From Scleroderma bovista (taxonomy: Eukaryota > Basidiomycota > Agaricomycetes > Boletales > Sclerodermataceae): a stretch of 64,000 nucleotides of DNA. The stretch spans positions 62,001 through 126,000 of the forward strand of contig JAYMGJ010000139.1 in assembly GCA_037178675.1 (NCBI GenBank), written 5' to 3'. The notes under the pieces were generated by a model. That model saw nothing but the letters and a program-made list of their open reading frames with translations, made no database searches and had not been told where the DNA came from. Positions 1-11,776 of the stretch are shown here, piece after piece (position 1 is the stretch's first letter; each line of letters opens with the position of its first letter). Both the position numbers and the translations under genes were made by a program.

Positions 1-595
1 CACTCTTACCGTCTTCGCTGTATACGATGCCTGCACCCGCGAAACCAGGATAGACCTCCACACCCAATTCCTCCGCTATGGACCCTAGCCAGGATGTGAA
101 CTGGGAGAGGGAGGTGATGTAGTTACCTTTGTTGGACATTTGAGGTGGGTGCGGGAATGGTATGGCAAGGGAGCTGGTGAGGAATTTCATGGAGGATGAA
201 GTTGCGGGTTGTTTGAGGGGGTGGTCTGTTCGAGAGGACCAGTCCGGGAGTAGCTCGTTAAGGGCACGGGGTTCAACGACAGCACCGGAGAGTATATGGG
301 AGCCTATGTAGCGAGTCAGATTACAGAGGCGAAACGAGTGTTACACCGCACCAACTTCTGCACCCTTCTCTAACACAACGACTCTGAATTCTTTGCCACA
401 ATGCTGTTCGAGTTGTTTGAGACGAATGGCAGCACTGAGTCCAGCCGGACCACCGCCAACGATGCACACGTCCACATCCTCAGAGATCCGTTCTACGGCA
501 GACGGGTCGAATAGTTCCCTCTGTCTGACTGTCGATAAATGTAAAGTCCTCCGTGTGCGGGAGGCAGCGACAAGTCGTCGCGTGCAAGCTAGCAT
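1..595 (-). CDS. Electron-transfer flavoprotein-ubiquinone oxidoreductase, 5' part (cut by window edge)
   Basis: Two exons, 352-595 and <1-303, separated by a 48-bp intron (304-351, GTGCGG...CATAG). The ATG at 593-595 opens a basic, Ser/Thr/Arg-rich mitochondrial presequence. A Rossmann FAD-binding stretch with GGGPAG follows at residues about 47-52, then EVGSHILSGAV across the splice and the conserved ALNELLPDW and VYPGFAGAGIVYSEDGK segments of the family. The enzyme carries electrons from ETF to ubiquinone at the inner mitochondrial membrane, in fatty-acid and amino-acid oxidation. The catalytic core and the Fe-S domain lie outside the window. Its first exon and flanks are repeated in inverted orientation 250 bp upstream (842-1140). 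Product identification is secure; the start is the only ATG before the presequence. Confidence 0.93.
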
Positions 596-1140
596 TGTGG
601 GGCAGAGTCGTATCTGCCCGTCGTTGCCTCGAATGAATGGCTGGAGTCGATGTTTACTGGTTCAAGTTACGGGCCCTCGGCCGACTGCAACTTGAATCTC
701 AATTTCACATGCAACTTCAACACCACTTCCTTTGGTCAACCAAACTTCGTCTCATGACAGTCTTCCACCTCAGCGAAATTTAGGGCTTAGTAGGAATGCT
801 GTGGAACATCGTCCTTCGGCGCATGCGACAACTTTGAAGTGCCATTCGAGGCAACAACGAGCAGATACGACTCTGCCACAGTGCTGGCTTGCACGCGACG
901 ACGCTGCCTCCTGCACACAGAGGACTTTACATTTATCGACAGTCAGACAGAGTGAACTATTCGACCCGTCTGCCGTAGAACGGATCTCTGAGGATGTGGA
1001 CGTGTGCATCGTTGGCGGTGGTCCGGCTGGACTCAGTGCTGCCATTCGTCTCAAACAACTCGAACAAGATTGCGGCAATGAATTCAGAGTCGTTGTGTTA
1101 GAGAAGGGTACAGAAGTTGGTGCGGTGTAACACTCGTTTC
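331..1140. repeat. Inverted repeat, arms about 300 bp, spacer about 205 bp
   Basis: Arms at about 331-636 and 842-1140 are reverse complements with scattered mismatches and one small indel. One arm is the live 5' end of the ETF-QO gene, the other its pseudogene copy. The ATG of the live gene therefore lies inside a potential stem-loop-forming or gene-conversion-prone element. Confidence 0.88.
842..1140 (+). pseudogene. Inverted, broken copy of ETF-QO exon 1
   Basis: This stretch matches the reverse complement of about 331-636: the 5' leader, all of exon 1 and the first bases of intron 1. Similarity stops inside the intron (after ..cactcgtttc). The copy cannot work. The start ATG is GTG, a deletion of about 5 bp after the first codons shifts the frame, and nothing of exon 2 follows. 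From the RTLHLSTVRQ segment on, the reading frame is still open with few substitutions and keeps GGGPAG, so the duplication is young. About 200 bp of unrelated sequence separates the two arms. Confidence 0.9.
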
Positions 1141-2947
1141 TGTCTACTATGCACGTCCCGCTTTCAAAGTAATCGGGCACACTGACGACTTGAAAGTCAC
1201 TGGTGACACGTACATTGTCATACATGATGTGGAAGTAGCCGAAAGAGTTCTCGCAAGACCTATCTTCCTTTAACCCTTGGATCGGCCTAGGGGAGACTAG
1301 GATGGACGCGTTCCTCACGGATCACTCACACGTATTTCGGACGTGAGCTCACGCATACATCCCTTTGCGAAGTTGCCCTGCTGACTATATGTGAGTGCTA
1401 TATGCTATTCTTATTTCAGATGCCATGTGTGTAGCGCGATGGGTTTGCTGGAATTACTACCACAGTCGATATAACCCCCTGAACACGCCAAATATTGGAG
1501 AATGGTGATGGGTTTTCGCAATACCTCGCTTTCATCAAATTCGTCTACCAGATCCGGAACTCAGCCCCATATGACGTCGGATCCCTTCCGCACGTACACT
1601 TCCAACCCGCCGCCACCATTCTTTCACTCACATGCGGTGTGTGTGACCCTACGCCGCCGCCCCCGTGACCATCGGCGCATCTCGTTCATCACCCGGAATC
1701 TTTCTTGCTTCATATGTATAACTTCGGATGTGGGGTAGTGGATGGGGATGTCATGCGGTAATTCTGCCTATGCTCCCTGACATTGCGTACTCCGCCCATT
1801 TTTACCCCGTGCCCCAGTCTGAATCAACCCCGGCCTGCGGGAATGATCATGTCCCTGTCTCATCTCCCAATAACTTGTCGCATCAGTCCAAATTGCGATG
1901 TTGATCTAGGCTACAAATATAGGCCGACTGGACGTGGCTGAGTGGTCATATGGGTTGACCATGTGTACGCGCATGTCATTTGGAAGATTAATGACGAAGT
2001 TGGAAATTAGTACGTATGTTCAGAGCCTTTTTGTCGAAGATGGTCGGTGAGCGGATGTAGTATTGGCAAACCGGTACGTGTCGCATGCCAATGCGTAGGT
2101 CATCCCATTTACTCTGGCCTCGCTTTCTGTCAGCTGACTGTCTATTTGTGTCACAAGAAAAGACAAGTGTCGATGAGCCTTTAGAGCAAGGGATTTTCGC
2201 CTGTAACTTCTCATTGGACACAAACCTGCAAGGTATTGACGTCTGTCTGACTCGTCCATCAACAGAAAGCCACATGCGGCACCACTGAGCCCCTCCTATG
2301 TACAGCAGCTGCCACAGCCTTTGGAGACTGTTGACATCATCATACGCAAGAGCGCAGCCAAGAGCGCATCGGGGTTTCGGCTTATTACCTCATTGGCGTT
2401 GGACTAATGTCCCGAGAGAAGGGGTATAACGGATCTTACACCCCTCGTGTCCGCCTGTCATTGATCTCTATTCTCCTACCTGGGATGGACCTGTTGTGTC
2501 TTCGTCGGTTCTGTCGTATTAGGGAAATACCTCGAGTGGTATTCCTATCGATGGATGCACAAGCGCGGCACTGCCACTTTTCCTCGGAAATATTGAGGCT
2601 TTAGAATAGCTCCAGACCACGCAATGCACACACTTGACGCATGCAATGCGCCTGTCTCAGGGAAAGAGTCGTGGAAAGCACGGCGAAAGCACGCCCGAGA
2701 AATCGTGTGTCACGCTGCCTTTGTGGCTTGCATGCCGGACGAGGCAGGCGTCCATCGTTCATTACCCACCAGCCCATGTCGCTCCGACCATCACACAGGA
2801 CAATTCATTAATGTGTCGTTTCTCTGGATTCCATCAACTGAATCTAGCGCTAAGTTTTTGGTCTTCCACCCTCGATGACGTATAAAGTTCCCGCTTGACC
2901 ATCTTATTCCAAACAATGCCAGTCTCCTATGTGTAATTGGATTCAAA
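1141..2947. other. Gene-poor stretch, no recognisable gene
   Basis: Reading frames are short and overlap on both strands. A minus-strand frame at about 1141-1318 reads as ordinary protein (..FGYFHIMYDNVRV..) and might be an exon fragment, but I could not assign it to a family or join it to other exons. Nothing else supports coding. Confidence 0.4.
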
Positions 2948-4598
2948 TCAGAAGACCGTCCCATCACTCTCGATTTCGATTGGAGGACCCCCAGTGGTAG
3001 GACGGAGCTTCTTGGCTATCTCGCGCCCTCCCTTCCAAGTCGCACTCTCAAGCACTTGTGCAAGTGATAGCTGATACTTTCCAGAATCATACCTACGCCT
3101 GATTCCATCTGTAATGCGATCTCTGTGAATAACATCAATTAATGGTCGATTTGGGGGTAGAGGGGGAGACACTAACAACTCGATGACAGTCATGGCTCGC
3201 CACTCAACGATGGCAGGATGTGAGGGTTTCAGCCGGGGAATAATGCCCTCGTCCGAATAACATTCTGGAGCAAGCACGCCTGGGCGAAGGGTCAAGACAC
3301 CAAAGTCAACCAGTAACCCTCCTGATGCAGGTCATCAAAACAGAGTAGCACAAAGTGTTTACCCGATTCTCACCATTGCGATATTCTGGCAACCCCGTGA
3401 GATCCTCTACTCCATCGAACTTCCACCCAAGAACCACCTCTATGGGTTCCATGAGGCTGTACGTAAGCCACCCAGTCAGCTTATGGAACGGCACCAAGTC
3501 ATCCCCTTCCGCCTGACCAGGTCGCTTCAGCGCTGTGCATGGCCAGACGTCACCGAGGGGAAGGCCGCCCAAACTCAGCCTTGCAGGCCAAATAGCAGTT
3601 AGCCCTTCAATCAAAGCAGACCACAATGCGGATATATGGACATGTCGGGTCAGCGTCTGGAGTCTCGACTCTTTCTCAAGAAAATCTGGAAATTACTTCC
3701 ATGAGTGTGCATTCAAAAATAGGGAATGACACAAACGGCACCTATAATGTTGCCTGGTCTTGCATCTTCTCCAAAGAATTTGGGGTTCGATTGCAATGCT
3801 GCGCCGAGATTGGAGAGGAGGGAGACTCTTCCCTCGAGTCCGACCATGACGTTGGAACTGTTGACCTGCATAGCCTTTGCAACCTTATCAACAGTGATCT
3901 GGGACAATCCTTGGGCTGCAAGAACCGCATGTCCCATTAGCAGGCATGCATCATTGAGAAATTGTGACGATAAGAACCATCTACCCTGAAGGGTTGCGAC
4001 GCAGAACCCGAAAAGAGGCCGTCCATGAACATATGGACACTTGCAACTCCTAACCCTTCCGATCGACTAAACGTTTGACCCGTAGCCTTTTCGGTGTATG
4101 ACCACTGGTTTCCGGCACCAGCATCAAGTAGAACAGACACGAGGAACAAATCGATCAAGCGTTTGCATTTCTCATTTTCGTTGATGGGTGTGCCTGATGT
4201 GTCCCAGTTACGGAGCATGGGTTCGATGCGTGGCAGACCCGCATCGAGATGCCGCCAGCGACCGTGGGGTGGAATCTAGTGACAATATGGTGTTTAATGG
4301 TTTAGTTGATCCACGGTGTACATATGCTCACAGCAGAAAGATGTCCCCCGAAATCTCGCTGGAAAGAAAATAGATCTGCTGACGTCGGAGCACGGCGGGA
4401 GGACGTCACACACACCTCAATGATACTCGTACAAAACTCAATCACAGCATCCTCCTTTTCAGGGTGATAATCGAAGTATTGCAGCCCGCCTCGTTTCGCC
4501 AGATCGTGTACTTTGAGACAGCGCTCTCTGATAGAAGGCAGCGTGCGCAGGTACATTGCCTGCACCTGAGGATCCTGTTGACTTAGTAGGCTTAGCAT
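2948..4598 (-). CDS. URC4: Uracil catabolism protein 4-like (DUF1688 family)
   Basis: Six exons: 4416-4598, 4332-4358, 3978-4275, 3742-3915, 3374-3685, 2948-3321. The chain closes at 455 aa, normal for DUF1688. Diagnostic segments in order are RDFGGHLSA (from a 27-bp micro-exon), IPPHGRWRHLDAGLPRIEP, NQWSYTE, NVMVGLEGR, IWPARLSLGGLPLGDVW, GLPEYRNGG and the family-typical C-terminal DGTVF. Members (S. kluyveri Urc4, S. pombe Urg3) are needed in the URC pathway that uses uracil as nitrogen source; the biochemical step is not well defined. The end of exon 3 is the one weak junction: phase requires donor GTTCTT at 3977, an unusual donor. No other URC gene is visible in the window. Confidence 0.9.
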
Positions 4599-6684
4599 CG
4601 CGCGCCAATGAGTCCTGGTGGATAAACAGTGCCAACAGAGCGGCGGCAGTGACGATATTTTGCCATTTGATGGGATTACCAGTTATGGTGGCCGATGCTT
4701 AGTGCTTGCCCTGTACCAACGTCTATTTGCATGCTGTCCTCTGACTTGGATGTTTGCTGTTTGCCTCGTGAATAACTGGCATCTGTCATGTCCGCTGCAC
4801 AGCTCACACGACCAGTGATGCAGCAATTTGCCCTTCGAGCCTGGTCGAAATGTCAAGTTGCAGCCTCGTCACACTCTGCTGTAATTTGCATTTACCCCGA
4901 AGTTAACGTTACCCCAGAACCCTCAAACTCTCCCGCGAATAATACCGACGTCCAAGCGTCATCCTTGCGCGACCACCAAGCTGCCCACGCTATATGACAG
5001 GCTACTTCGTGGCAAGCAGTAGGAAAAACTCACACAGCTTGCTGTTTTGAAGGCCTCGACCTGAAGGACACCTGCATCTGGGTTGTCGCTATATAGTTGC
5101 GCACTCGTGTTTTCTCACTGGACGATGCCACTCAATCATATCGGACTTCCTGGCTGCTGGCTCTGTCGATGCGGCCCTCGTTGCTAGCGTGAGGTGTCAA
5201 TGCAACTTTTCATGATTCATCAAAGCATAAGAGACATCGTAAATATTAGAGGGGATCTCGGTAGGTAATAATACTAGCTATCCTGCCGATTTTTTTTCCA
5301 TACTAAGCAGAATTTTGCCTCTGCCTGCAGTGGTAACATGGCACATTTTTCGATCCTGTATAATCTTTTTGGGCTTCGGGCATCCTACAACATTGAATGC
5401 GTTAGACTCGAATTGCAAAAAACCTATTATAGAAACCCACGCTTGCGCGCATGATGTCCAACAATTGACGCAATCGCGCGGATGACCGGAGCTATATCGA
5501 CACCATCGCCCACCACAGTCGTCCTGCGCAATAGGTAAGTTTAGCCGTATGTGAACAGGGACACCGAATACTTCCCACCTTCCTCTCACTGATCGGCTCG
5601 TCATGACCACAACTATGCCTGGCATACTGTACTCTGCGGCGGCACATTATAACGTTACTAGCTGTGGAGCAAGACCGCCAAAGTCAGGCAACGTGACCCG
5701 GGGTGGCAAGATGGAGCTCACAGGATTAAGGAAGTGTGTATACAGTAGCTGATGCGGGACTGGTCGTTGTGTTGGGGGCTCGATAGCAGGTTGAAGAGGA
5801 TATTTATACCTTCTCATCGAACCCAGGTTCCGCTGGTGGCAGAGGGGGGGACCTTGGGCTAACATGCCGACGTAAAACTCATCAAAAGGATGATCGGTTG
5901 TGGGGGTGTGACTCTTTCCCAACACGGACCACCGATCGATGGTCATAGATGCATCGATGGACCTCGCTTTACCAAACACATATGCAGAGTCGATCAGGTG
6001 ATGGAAAGATTCACCACCCCAACAATCACCTGGAGTATTGTTCATGCCTTCATGATGTTGCACCTGTTGTAAGATAGAGTCGCGGAGTCAACCTTGGGGA
6101 AGAAGGAGAGCAATAGCACCGAAAGGCATACCAAGACAGAAGTCTGTTCATATCCTTACTCAATAAAGCGAAATGTCCGACAAGTTGGCGGTTATGGGGA
6201 GATGTGGGGAGCAGGGCGGCGCATGGACAAGCCTCGCTGCCATTGATCAGAATGATGTGATGCGCTTATTTACGTCTGAATCGTCGGTCTACTTTGCTAA
6301 GATGAATGGTAATGGTATGCACGATGTCAAAGGCCCCCCAGTCGTAGTGTCAAACAATATTAAGGGCAAGCCTTATTCGCTCACGAGGCAGAGGGATAAA
6401 ACGTGAGAGGATTTTTCTGCCTCCCGAATCCGAAACCGGCTTTCTGGGTGACAACAACGCGATGGCTGGATAGTCACCAGAACCCGAGTGTCAACAGATC
6501 GAGCCAGAGCAGCCAAGAGAGTATATCAATCCACATTGTTTTATATTCCAGTTAACAAACAAATATGCGATACAAGCAAGGACAGACATTGAATATGAAA
6601 CATACACTGGTGATTTTCTTCTAACGTTTCCTTCCTGGAAGACAGACTAGAAGGTCCGAACCAAGTAAAATAGGGCGTGAATGA
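4599..6684. other. Intergenic, no supported gene
   Basis: About 2.1 kb upstream of URC4 and downstream of the histidinol-phosphatase gene. Minus-strand frames at 5278-5625 and 5647-6063 (115 and 138 codons) match no family I recognise and have no convincing splice partners. I treat them as probable chance frames. Confidence 0.4.
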
Positions 6685-7781
6685 CTACTCGCCACACTCG
6701 TGCTGGACAACTTGCGTCCGGCATTTCCAGAAGTGATCATTCCACCACTCGCCCGGTATGCGTGTAGGGCAAAGACCCCGTTTGAAAACAGGGCCAGCAT
6801 GGCCATCGGGGGGATGGCTCAAAAACCAGAGCTCTGACACCCTTAATCCACACAAATACTCTCGCATCTCCGTGTAATTTTCACCCACGCGCTGGGGTCC
6901 GTGGCTGTCATCCGACAGGGTAAAACGCCCACCTAGGGCACGAATCAACTAAAGGAAAACATGAGGACAGACAACTCGGGTAACTCTCTGCACGCACCTC
7001 GACAACATCTTTTCCAGGATAGGAAGTGGGCCACCCTTTCCTCAAAGCAGCCGCATTGAACTCGAACAACGCGCCGTAACCCACAGCAAATGAAATATTT
7101 CGCTTCAGCTTGCTGAGGGCATTTGGATACTCCGCGAAGCGTAGCCCCGGGTTGTAAAGCCTACAAAGATCCAAGTGACCAATAATTTCCGGGTGGAAAC
7201 GTTCCAGTAACGTGTACTGCCCGTCAAAATAAGCAGAAAGAAACTGCTCCATGTGACTAACATCGGAGACATTAGTTTCGGCTGCGGATGCGAATTTCCG
7301 TAGAGCGTTATTGAACATAGGACGGTCAAAATCGATGGGAACTTCCTGGACGTGGTGAATGGAGCCGACAATGTATTCGATGCGGTCGGAATGTTCCGAA
7401 AGAATGCAGGATAACATATCTAGATCTTGTTCGGTAATGTATTCAGTTTCGAGGCCAACCAGTAAGGTGATCTGCGAAGCATATTGTGACTTGAGCTTAT
7501 GAGCTTCGTCCAAGAAGTCTGCAAATAGTTTTATGAGGTCGTCAGGTGACAACCCTGCCTCTATCTAAGTGCATGCAAAGGTATCAGCCTTTCTTAATAT
7601 AATCCATTCAAGAAGGACCGACTTCTTCTGGATACAAATGGTCTGGTCTGTACCGAGGGACATGTTCGGAGAGACCGTAGGTCTGAAACCCTTGTCTGAT
7701 TGCTTCCAGTACAACCTCCTCGAGGGTCCCTTTGGCATGTCTGCAGAACTGTCCAGAATGCGAGTGGTGGCTAAAAGGCAT
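6685..7781 (-). CDS. HIS2: Histidinol-phosphatase (PHP superfamily, HisJ/His2 type)
   Basis: Three exons (7623-7781, 6998-7564, 6685-6948) close at 329 aa, as expected. The first exon starts MPFSHHSHSGQFCRHAKG, the metal-binding HxH..H motif of PHP phosphoesterases. Later metal-site segments are LVGLETEYI, YIVGSIHHV, IIGHLDLCRLY and, in exon 3, LSDDSHGPQRVG. The enzyme dephosphorylates L-histidinol phosphate to histidinol, the penultimate part of histidine synthesis in the cytosol. Introns are 58 bp (GTCGGT..CTTAG) and 49 bp. The ATG at 7781 is preferred because the HxH motif must lie at the extreme N terminus in this family. No anomaly seen. Confidence 0.94.
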
Positions 7782-8231
7782 ACCTTTCTTCGAAAAGGTG
7801 AGACGCCAGCCTTAGGCATTATTACGTAAACATCGGAAAAAAGCTATCTGATTCTCAAACCAGGTCCCACCTTGTCCATGAACGCAGTCTGAGGCTAATC
7901 TGTTCCACTACGTAGTACTGTCAATGCAACAACAATGCTATGAGTCCTGGTGACCGTCATCCAGGGATCGATATCAAATGGGGGTATATCAAATTCGAAA
8001 ACCTAGCTTCAGCTTCTCGCCCTGACGAGTTCACACACCCCTGCCGTCACTTCGAGGGTTGTGACAACTGAGAGCCCGCGGCAGAAAGCTATAACCTTGC
8101 GGAATTATTCCACAAGTGTGATGGTCTCTCCCTCTACAGCCAGCACAATCTTTCGACAGTATGCATCCTTTAGAGCAGAAGCCATATCACAGAGAGTCAT
8201 CAGGGGGCTGTATCTGTCAAAGATACTTTCA
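7782..8231. other. Intergenic between HIS2 and the Spo7-like gene
   Basis: Both neighbours read leftward, so this 450-bp gap holds the HIS2 promoter and the 3' end of the Spo7-like gene. I see no gene and no obvious TATA box. Confidence 0.4.
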
Positions 8232-9288
8232 TTAATTACACCTAACACGGTCAGAAGAACGCACTGATGGGGTACTGCGTCTTGAGGGTTTTGGCATAGG
8301 GCTAGACCGCCTAGACGACGAAGGCGTTGATACCGCATTTCCAGTTCCTCTTCCTCTGTTCGAAGAAGCCTTCCGAACCTGTGTTACCACTGCCACTTGG
8401 TGTACGGCGGGTTGTTGTTTGTTCCATGGCATCTGGAGGTACAACGAGCCCAACCACGTTTTCATTACGGCAGATCTCTCTCTTTCTTGTCGCTTCCGCT
8501 CAAAGGCCGCGCGATAGCGCTCATAAGAATCGCGAAATGACCGGTCCACTCGAGAAGAGAAGATGAGCTCACCACGAGGATTGCTCGCAGGGGGAATTGG
8601 GGATATGGGAACAGATGTGCTCCGATCATTCAAAGATAAGTGGGCAGGGAATTGCTTTCCAGACTCAACAGACGTTTGTAAACGGGGGTAAAAGAACGAC
8701 AGAGGGTTGAGGGAGAATTTCGACCGCAAAGGGGGTTTCCGGACATTGAGATACATGTTAAAAGAACGGAGAGCCTTGTTTGCATGCGGGACGTAGCTTT
8801 GAAAACGCTCTTGATGAGAGGTGTTAAAACCTGAAAAGCAATGCTGCGTACCGGTTAGCGTAGGCAATCTTCTCAGAGTACATCCCACTGGCGAAGAAGA
8901 GAAGAAGCGCAGTGACGGCGACAAACAACAGACCAGAAGGGATGTAAGGGTGGAGCTTAACGCTGTCCACTTTTCCGTACACGTCTGGAAAGATACTTCG
9001 AAGGATGTAGGTGTAAGGTATGTCTAGGAACGCTGTCTGCAGCAACACTTCGGATAAGAGAAAGATGATGGCAAGGACGAGATTAATAAGGAATACTGTG
9101 AATCAGTCAAAACGCAGCTAGGCGTACACAACACGCTGCTTACATTGATACCGGGACTTTCTACGTTGCAGGGTCGCTGCATTTGTCTTCAGTCTCTCTT
9201 CAAAGAGGAGCAAATCGCGGTAAGTTGCTGGGTCATTTGGCGGATGAAACGACGCTCGTGATTGCTGCGAGGAATGGCGGGGAGCCAT
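8232..9288 (-). CDS. SPO7: Spo7-like regulatory subunit of the Nem1-Spo7 phosphatase
   Basis: Exons 9144-9288, 8852-9095 and 8232-8796 close at 317 aa. The Spo7 domain is unmistakable: YRDLLLFEERLK near residue 25, a first membrane segment (about residues 49-67), LHPYIPSGLLF leading into a second (about 98-118), then ASGMYSEKIAYANRYVPHAN and ALRSFNMYLNVRKPP. The C-terminal 150 residues are Ser/Arg/Pro-rich and low in conservation. In yeast, Spo7 binds the Nem1 catalytic subunit at the ER/nuclear envelope; the pair dephosphorylates and activates the phosphatidate phosphatase Pah1. The C terminus after the SVRSSDRV segment is the least certain part. A Dgk1 homologue, which makes phosphatidate from the Pah1 product, lies at 47.0-48.5 kb. 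Confidence 0.88.
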
Positions 9289-9650
9289 GCAAACTATTTC
9301 CTATTAACAAGTTGGTTAAGAACAATGTAGATCACCGCGACGTTGACTTACTGTTGAGCACTTGAAAGGGATGGTATGTGTCACGTGACCATCACGAGTT
9401 GTACAAATGTGGATCGGCTTGCATCAATTCCGTGAGGCAGTCGTTCCACCCGAGCACTGTATCCTCCACGCCACACCCTACTGGTATTTGCGGACGGGGT
9501 TTGTCTCCACACAATGACTATGAGTTTACTTGCCTCTGTCTCTTTATTTGTGCTGGTTGTTTCTAGTCGTCCAGTGTTAACTGACTCTGAGCTGTAAGAA
9601 GTCTCCGTTGTCCGTCGGGGTCATTGTTAAATGGATTCATTCATCTAGAA
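9289..9650. promoter_or_regulatory. Divergent promoter region, with a short upstream ORF
   Basis: This 362-bp gap separates the start codons of the Spo7-like gene (leftward) and the gene at 9651 (rightward). At 9631-9648 there is a minimal upstream ORF, ATG plus four codons and TAG, ending two bases before the ATG of the rightward gene. No TATA box is evident. Confidence 0.5.
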
Positions 9651-10893
9651 ATGTCCAGACTTCGTCTGAGCTTGAAGGCACTGTCCAGACTACCTTTCGG
9701 ATCGATGCGAGGTTCGTCGTTTCTTTCATTCGGATTCATGTTTTTCATCATGATGACTGGTTTCATTCGGCTCCCGCGTAATCAGCAAAGATGTACATGG
9801 GAGCGACGCAGCACGAATACCATTCCTTATTGCAGAAGAGGAGCAGGTCGAGGACCCTTTTCGGACTATCGCTTCGATTTCACCATTGGAAGGACATAAG
9901 TCCTCCCACCACACGACTCAACCTCTTCTCGAGCTCGAAAACGATGAACTTTGCAGCAATGGGTGTACCACCACGAATAGTCAAGTCATTAAACTCGATG
10001 TTGCGAGCACTGCCGAGAGACTGAGGGACCAGGGGGAGACGCTACTCAATGTTGGTATCGGTTCGACTACGGTACCTGATAGCGGCCGTCCTCATTCTAC
10101 TGTTTCGCTGCTGGTGCTGGCGTTGTCTTGCATAGCTGCATTTCTAGCGCTTGCTTGCGTTATGTTGGGCCTGTATGTCACTAAGTATCTGGTTTCTCGC
10201 ATGCTTGCCTCTGAAAGGGCATGGGACCTACTTCCCCGCTTCCGCCAGTCAGCAGCTACCTCTTCGCACCCAGACGCTGCCGCGTTTGAGTGTGAGAAGC
10301 CTTCTATCGCAGCTGCTCTGTCGGTCCTGCCTGGCGTCACTCAAGTTTGCAGTCGCGCTACTGACAAGTGTGCATTGCTTGTTGAAGAGAAAGCCGCGTG
10401 TTCTGATGTTGCGTCTGATATCGATTCGGATTCGGATGATATCGACAAATATCAGGATGCGTTGGACATGACACCGATGCCGACGTCCTACGATCTTCCT
10501 CCTGACGATGCCAATACTTTTACGGACCCACCACTCCCTGAAATCCAGCATCCTTCGGTTCCTTCGCCACCTTTTCAGGCTTTATATCGTCATCTTGATA
10601 GCCCGCTGATGAACGAGGTGGTGTCCACCAGCTCCTCTCGCCCTCTGTGGTCGATTCGCGCGAGTGCTTCTCCACCCCTAGATTTGACTTCCTCCCAAGC
10701 TGCGTCTGACACGGCGCCGCAGTCTATCGAGCATGCCCGCCGACGTGCCTACCGGTCAGTTCCAGAATTGGATATTGCCCTTGCACTGCAGCTGCGTCCG
10801 GGGCTTGGGCTTGGTGCTGATTCTGCATGGATGGTCCGTTTCTTAATGACTGTTTTTGGATGGTTCGCAGTCGCTCTATCTGGACAGCGGTGA
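9651..10893 (+). CDS. Unknown single-pass membrane protein
   Basis: Exon 1 (9651-9711) and exon 2 (9836-10893) join over a 124-bp intron (GTTCGT..TTGCAG) to give 372 aa. The N terminus is basic (MSRLRLSLKALSRLPF). A strong membrane segment lies at about residues 106-130 (VSLLVLALSCIAAFLAL..). The middle is acidic and Pro/Ser-rich (DIDSDSDDIDKYQ). The C-terminal 40 residues are conserved-looking, with LALQLRPGLGLGADSAWMV before a final hydrophobic stretch. I do not recognise the function. The large exon has no ATG of its own before the membrane segment, which is why the upstream exon is needed; its phase fits. Confidence 0.75.
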
Positions 10894-11776
10894 TGACCCA
10901 CTATTGGTATGCCAAGATAGTCTCCCATGGACCAGTTATACCTTTCCTGGTGGCTTTTACGAATTCTCAGATCAGTGCCATCGCCTACTACGTGGAAACG
11001 AATCATCCCATACGTCCTTTTCATCGGCTATTGTTTCCCTTTCTGTTTTTGACTACCTCTTGCCTCACCCTTAACCCTCGTTCTTCTCCATCCACCATCC
11101 ACCATCCACCAGCACCAGCACCGTCTTCACCGATCACTTTGCTTTCACCGTGGTACCATTATTCACCTTGCATAACGCTGGATCGTGCCCCCGCAAGCGT
11201 ATGACGCACGCATCATCTCATACACTGGACTCCATTGCAACACTTATTGAACACACTCGGAACGCCCATTGCCCTCGTCTAATTAGATCGTGGTAGACTT
11301 TCATGCGCAGTAGACTGTTGAAGTTAACACACCGATACACACGGCTTATTAACATCATTCATATGCCACACTACGAAGAACATTTTGATCTACTGAGAAC
11401 GGTCAAATTGCACGCCAATAGGGAGTTACTGCTTGGAAAGCGCTGCCATGAAAGGGAAAGTACTACTACTCAGCGACTGTCTTGGCTCTTGCATCCGATT
11501 CTCGAGGATGATCATATAAACTGATATCTAGGGCTGTATTATATGATTTTATTGAGGCCTTTGTGCTCTATGAAAAATTTCGAACAAGAAGTGTCTTCGA
11601 AAACGGATCCAAGACAGACAGTGAACTTGATAGTACTTGATAGGAGTCAATGTTCGGAATTTGCCGAACATAATAACACCCTTGTCTGCCTGCACTGGTA
11701 CGCGTCACTCTGCTGACGCACTCTTTAAAACGACAAACGACCGCAAAGTGACGTGGAAATCCAACGACCTACCGCG
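10894..11776. other. Intergenic, no gene seen
   Basis: 880 bp between two rightward genes. It contains pyrimidine-rich stretches and short CCACC/CAC repeats near 11090-11130. Open frames here are short extensions of neighbouring frames. It presumably holds the 3' UTR of the first gene and the promoter of the large HATPase gene. Confidence 0.4.

Noticed and set aside
770..1318. 182-codon minus-strand frame
   Set aside because: Its second half is the antisense of the ETF-QO pseudogene; only about 1141-1318 might be a real fragment, and no family was recognised.
5278..6063. Two minus-strand frames (115 and 138 codons)
   Set aside because: No family signature, no plausible splice chain.
10249..10551. 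Antisense frames over the membrane-protein gene at 9651-10893
   Set aside because: Shadows of a codon-biased sense exon; no conserved motif.
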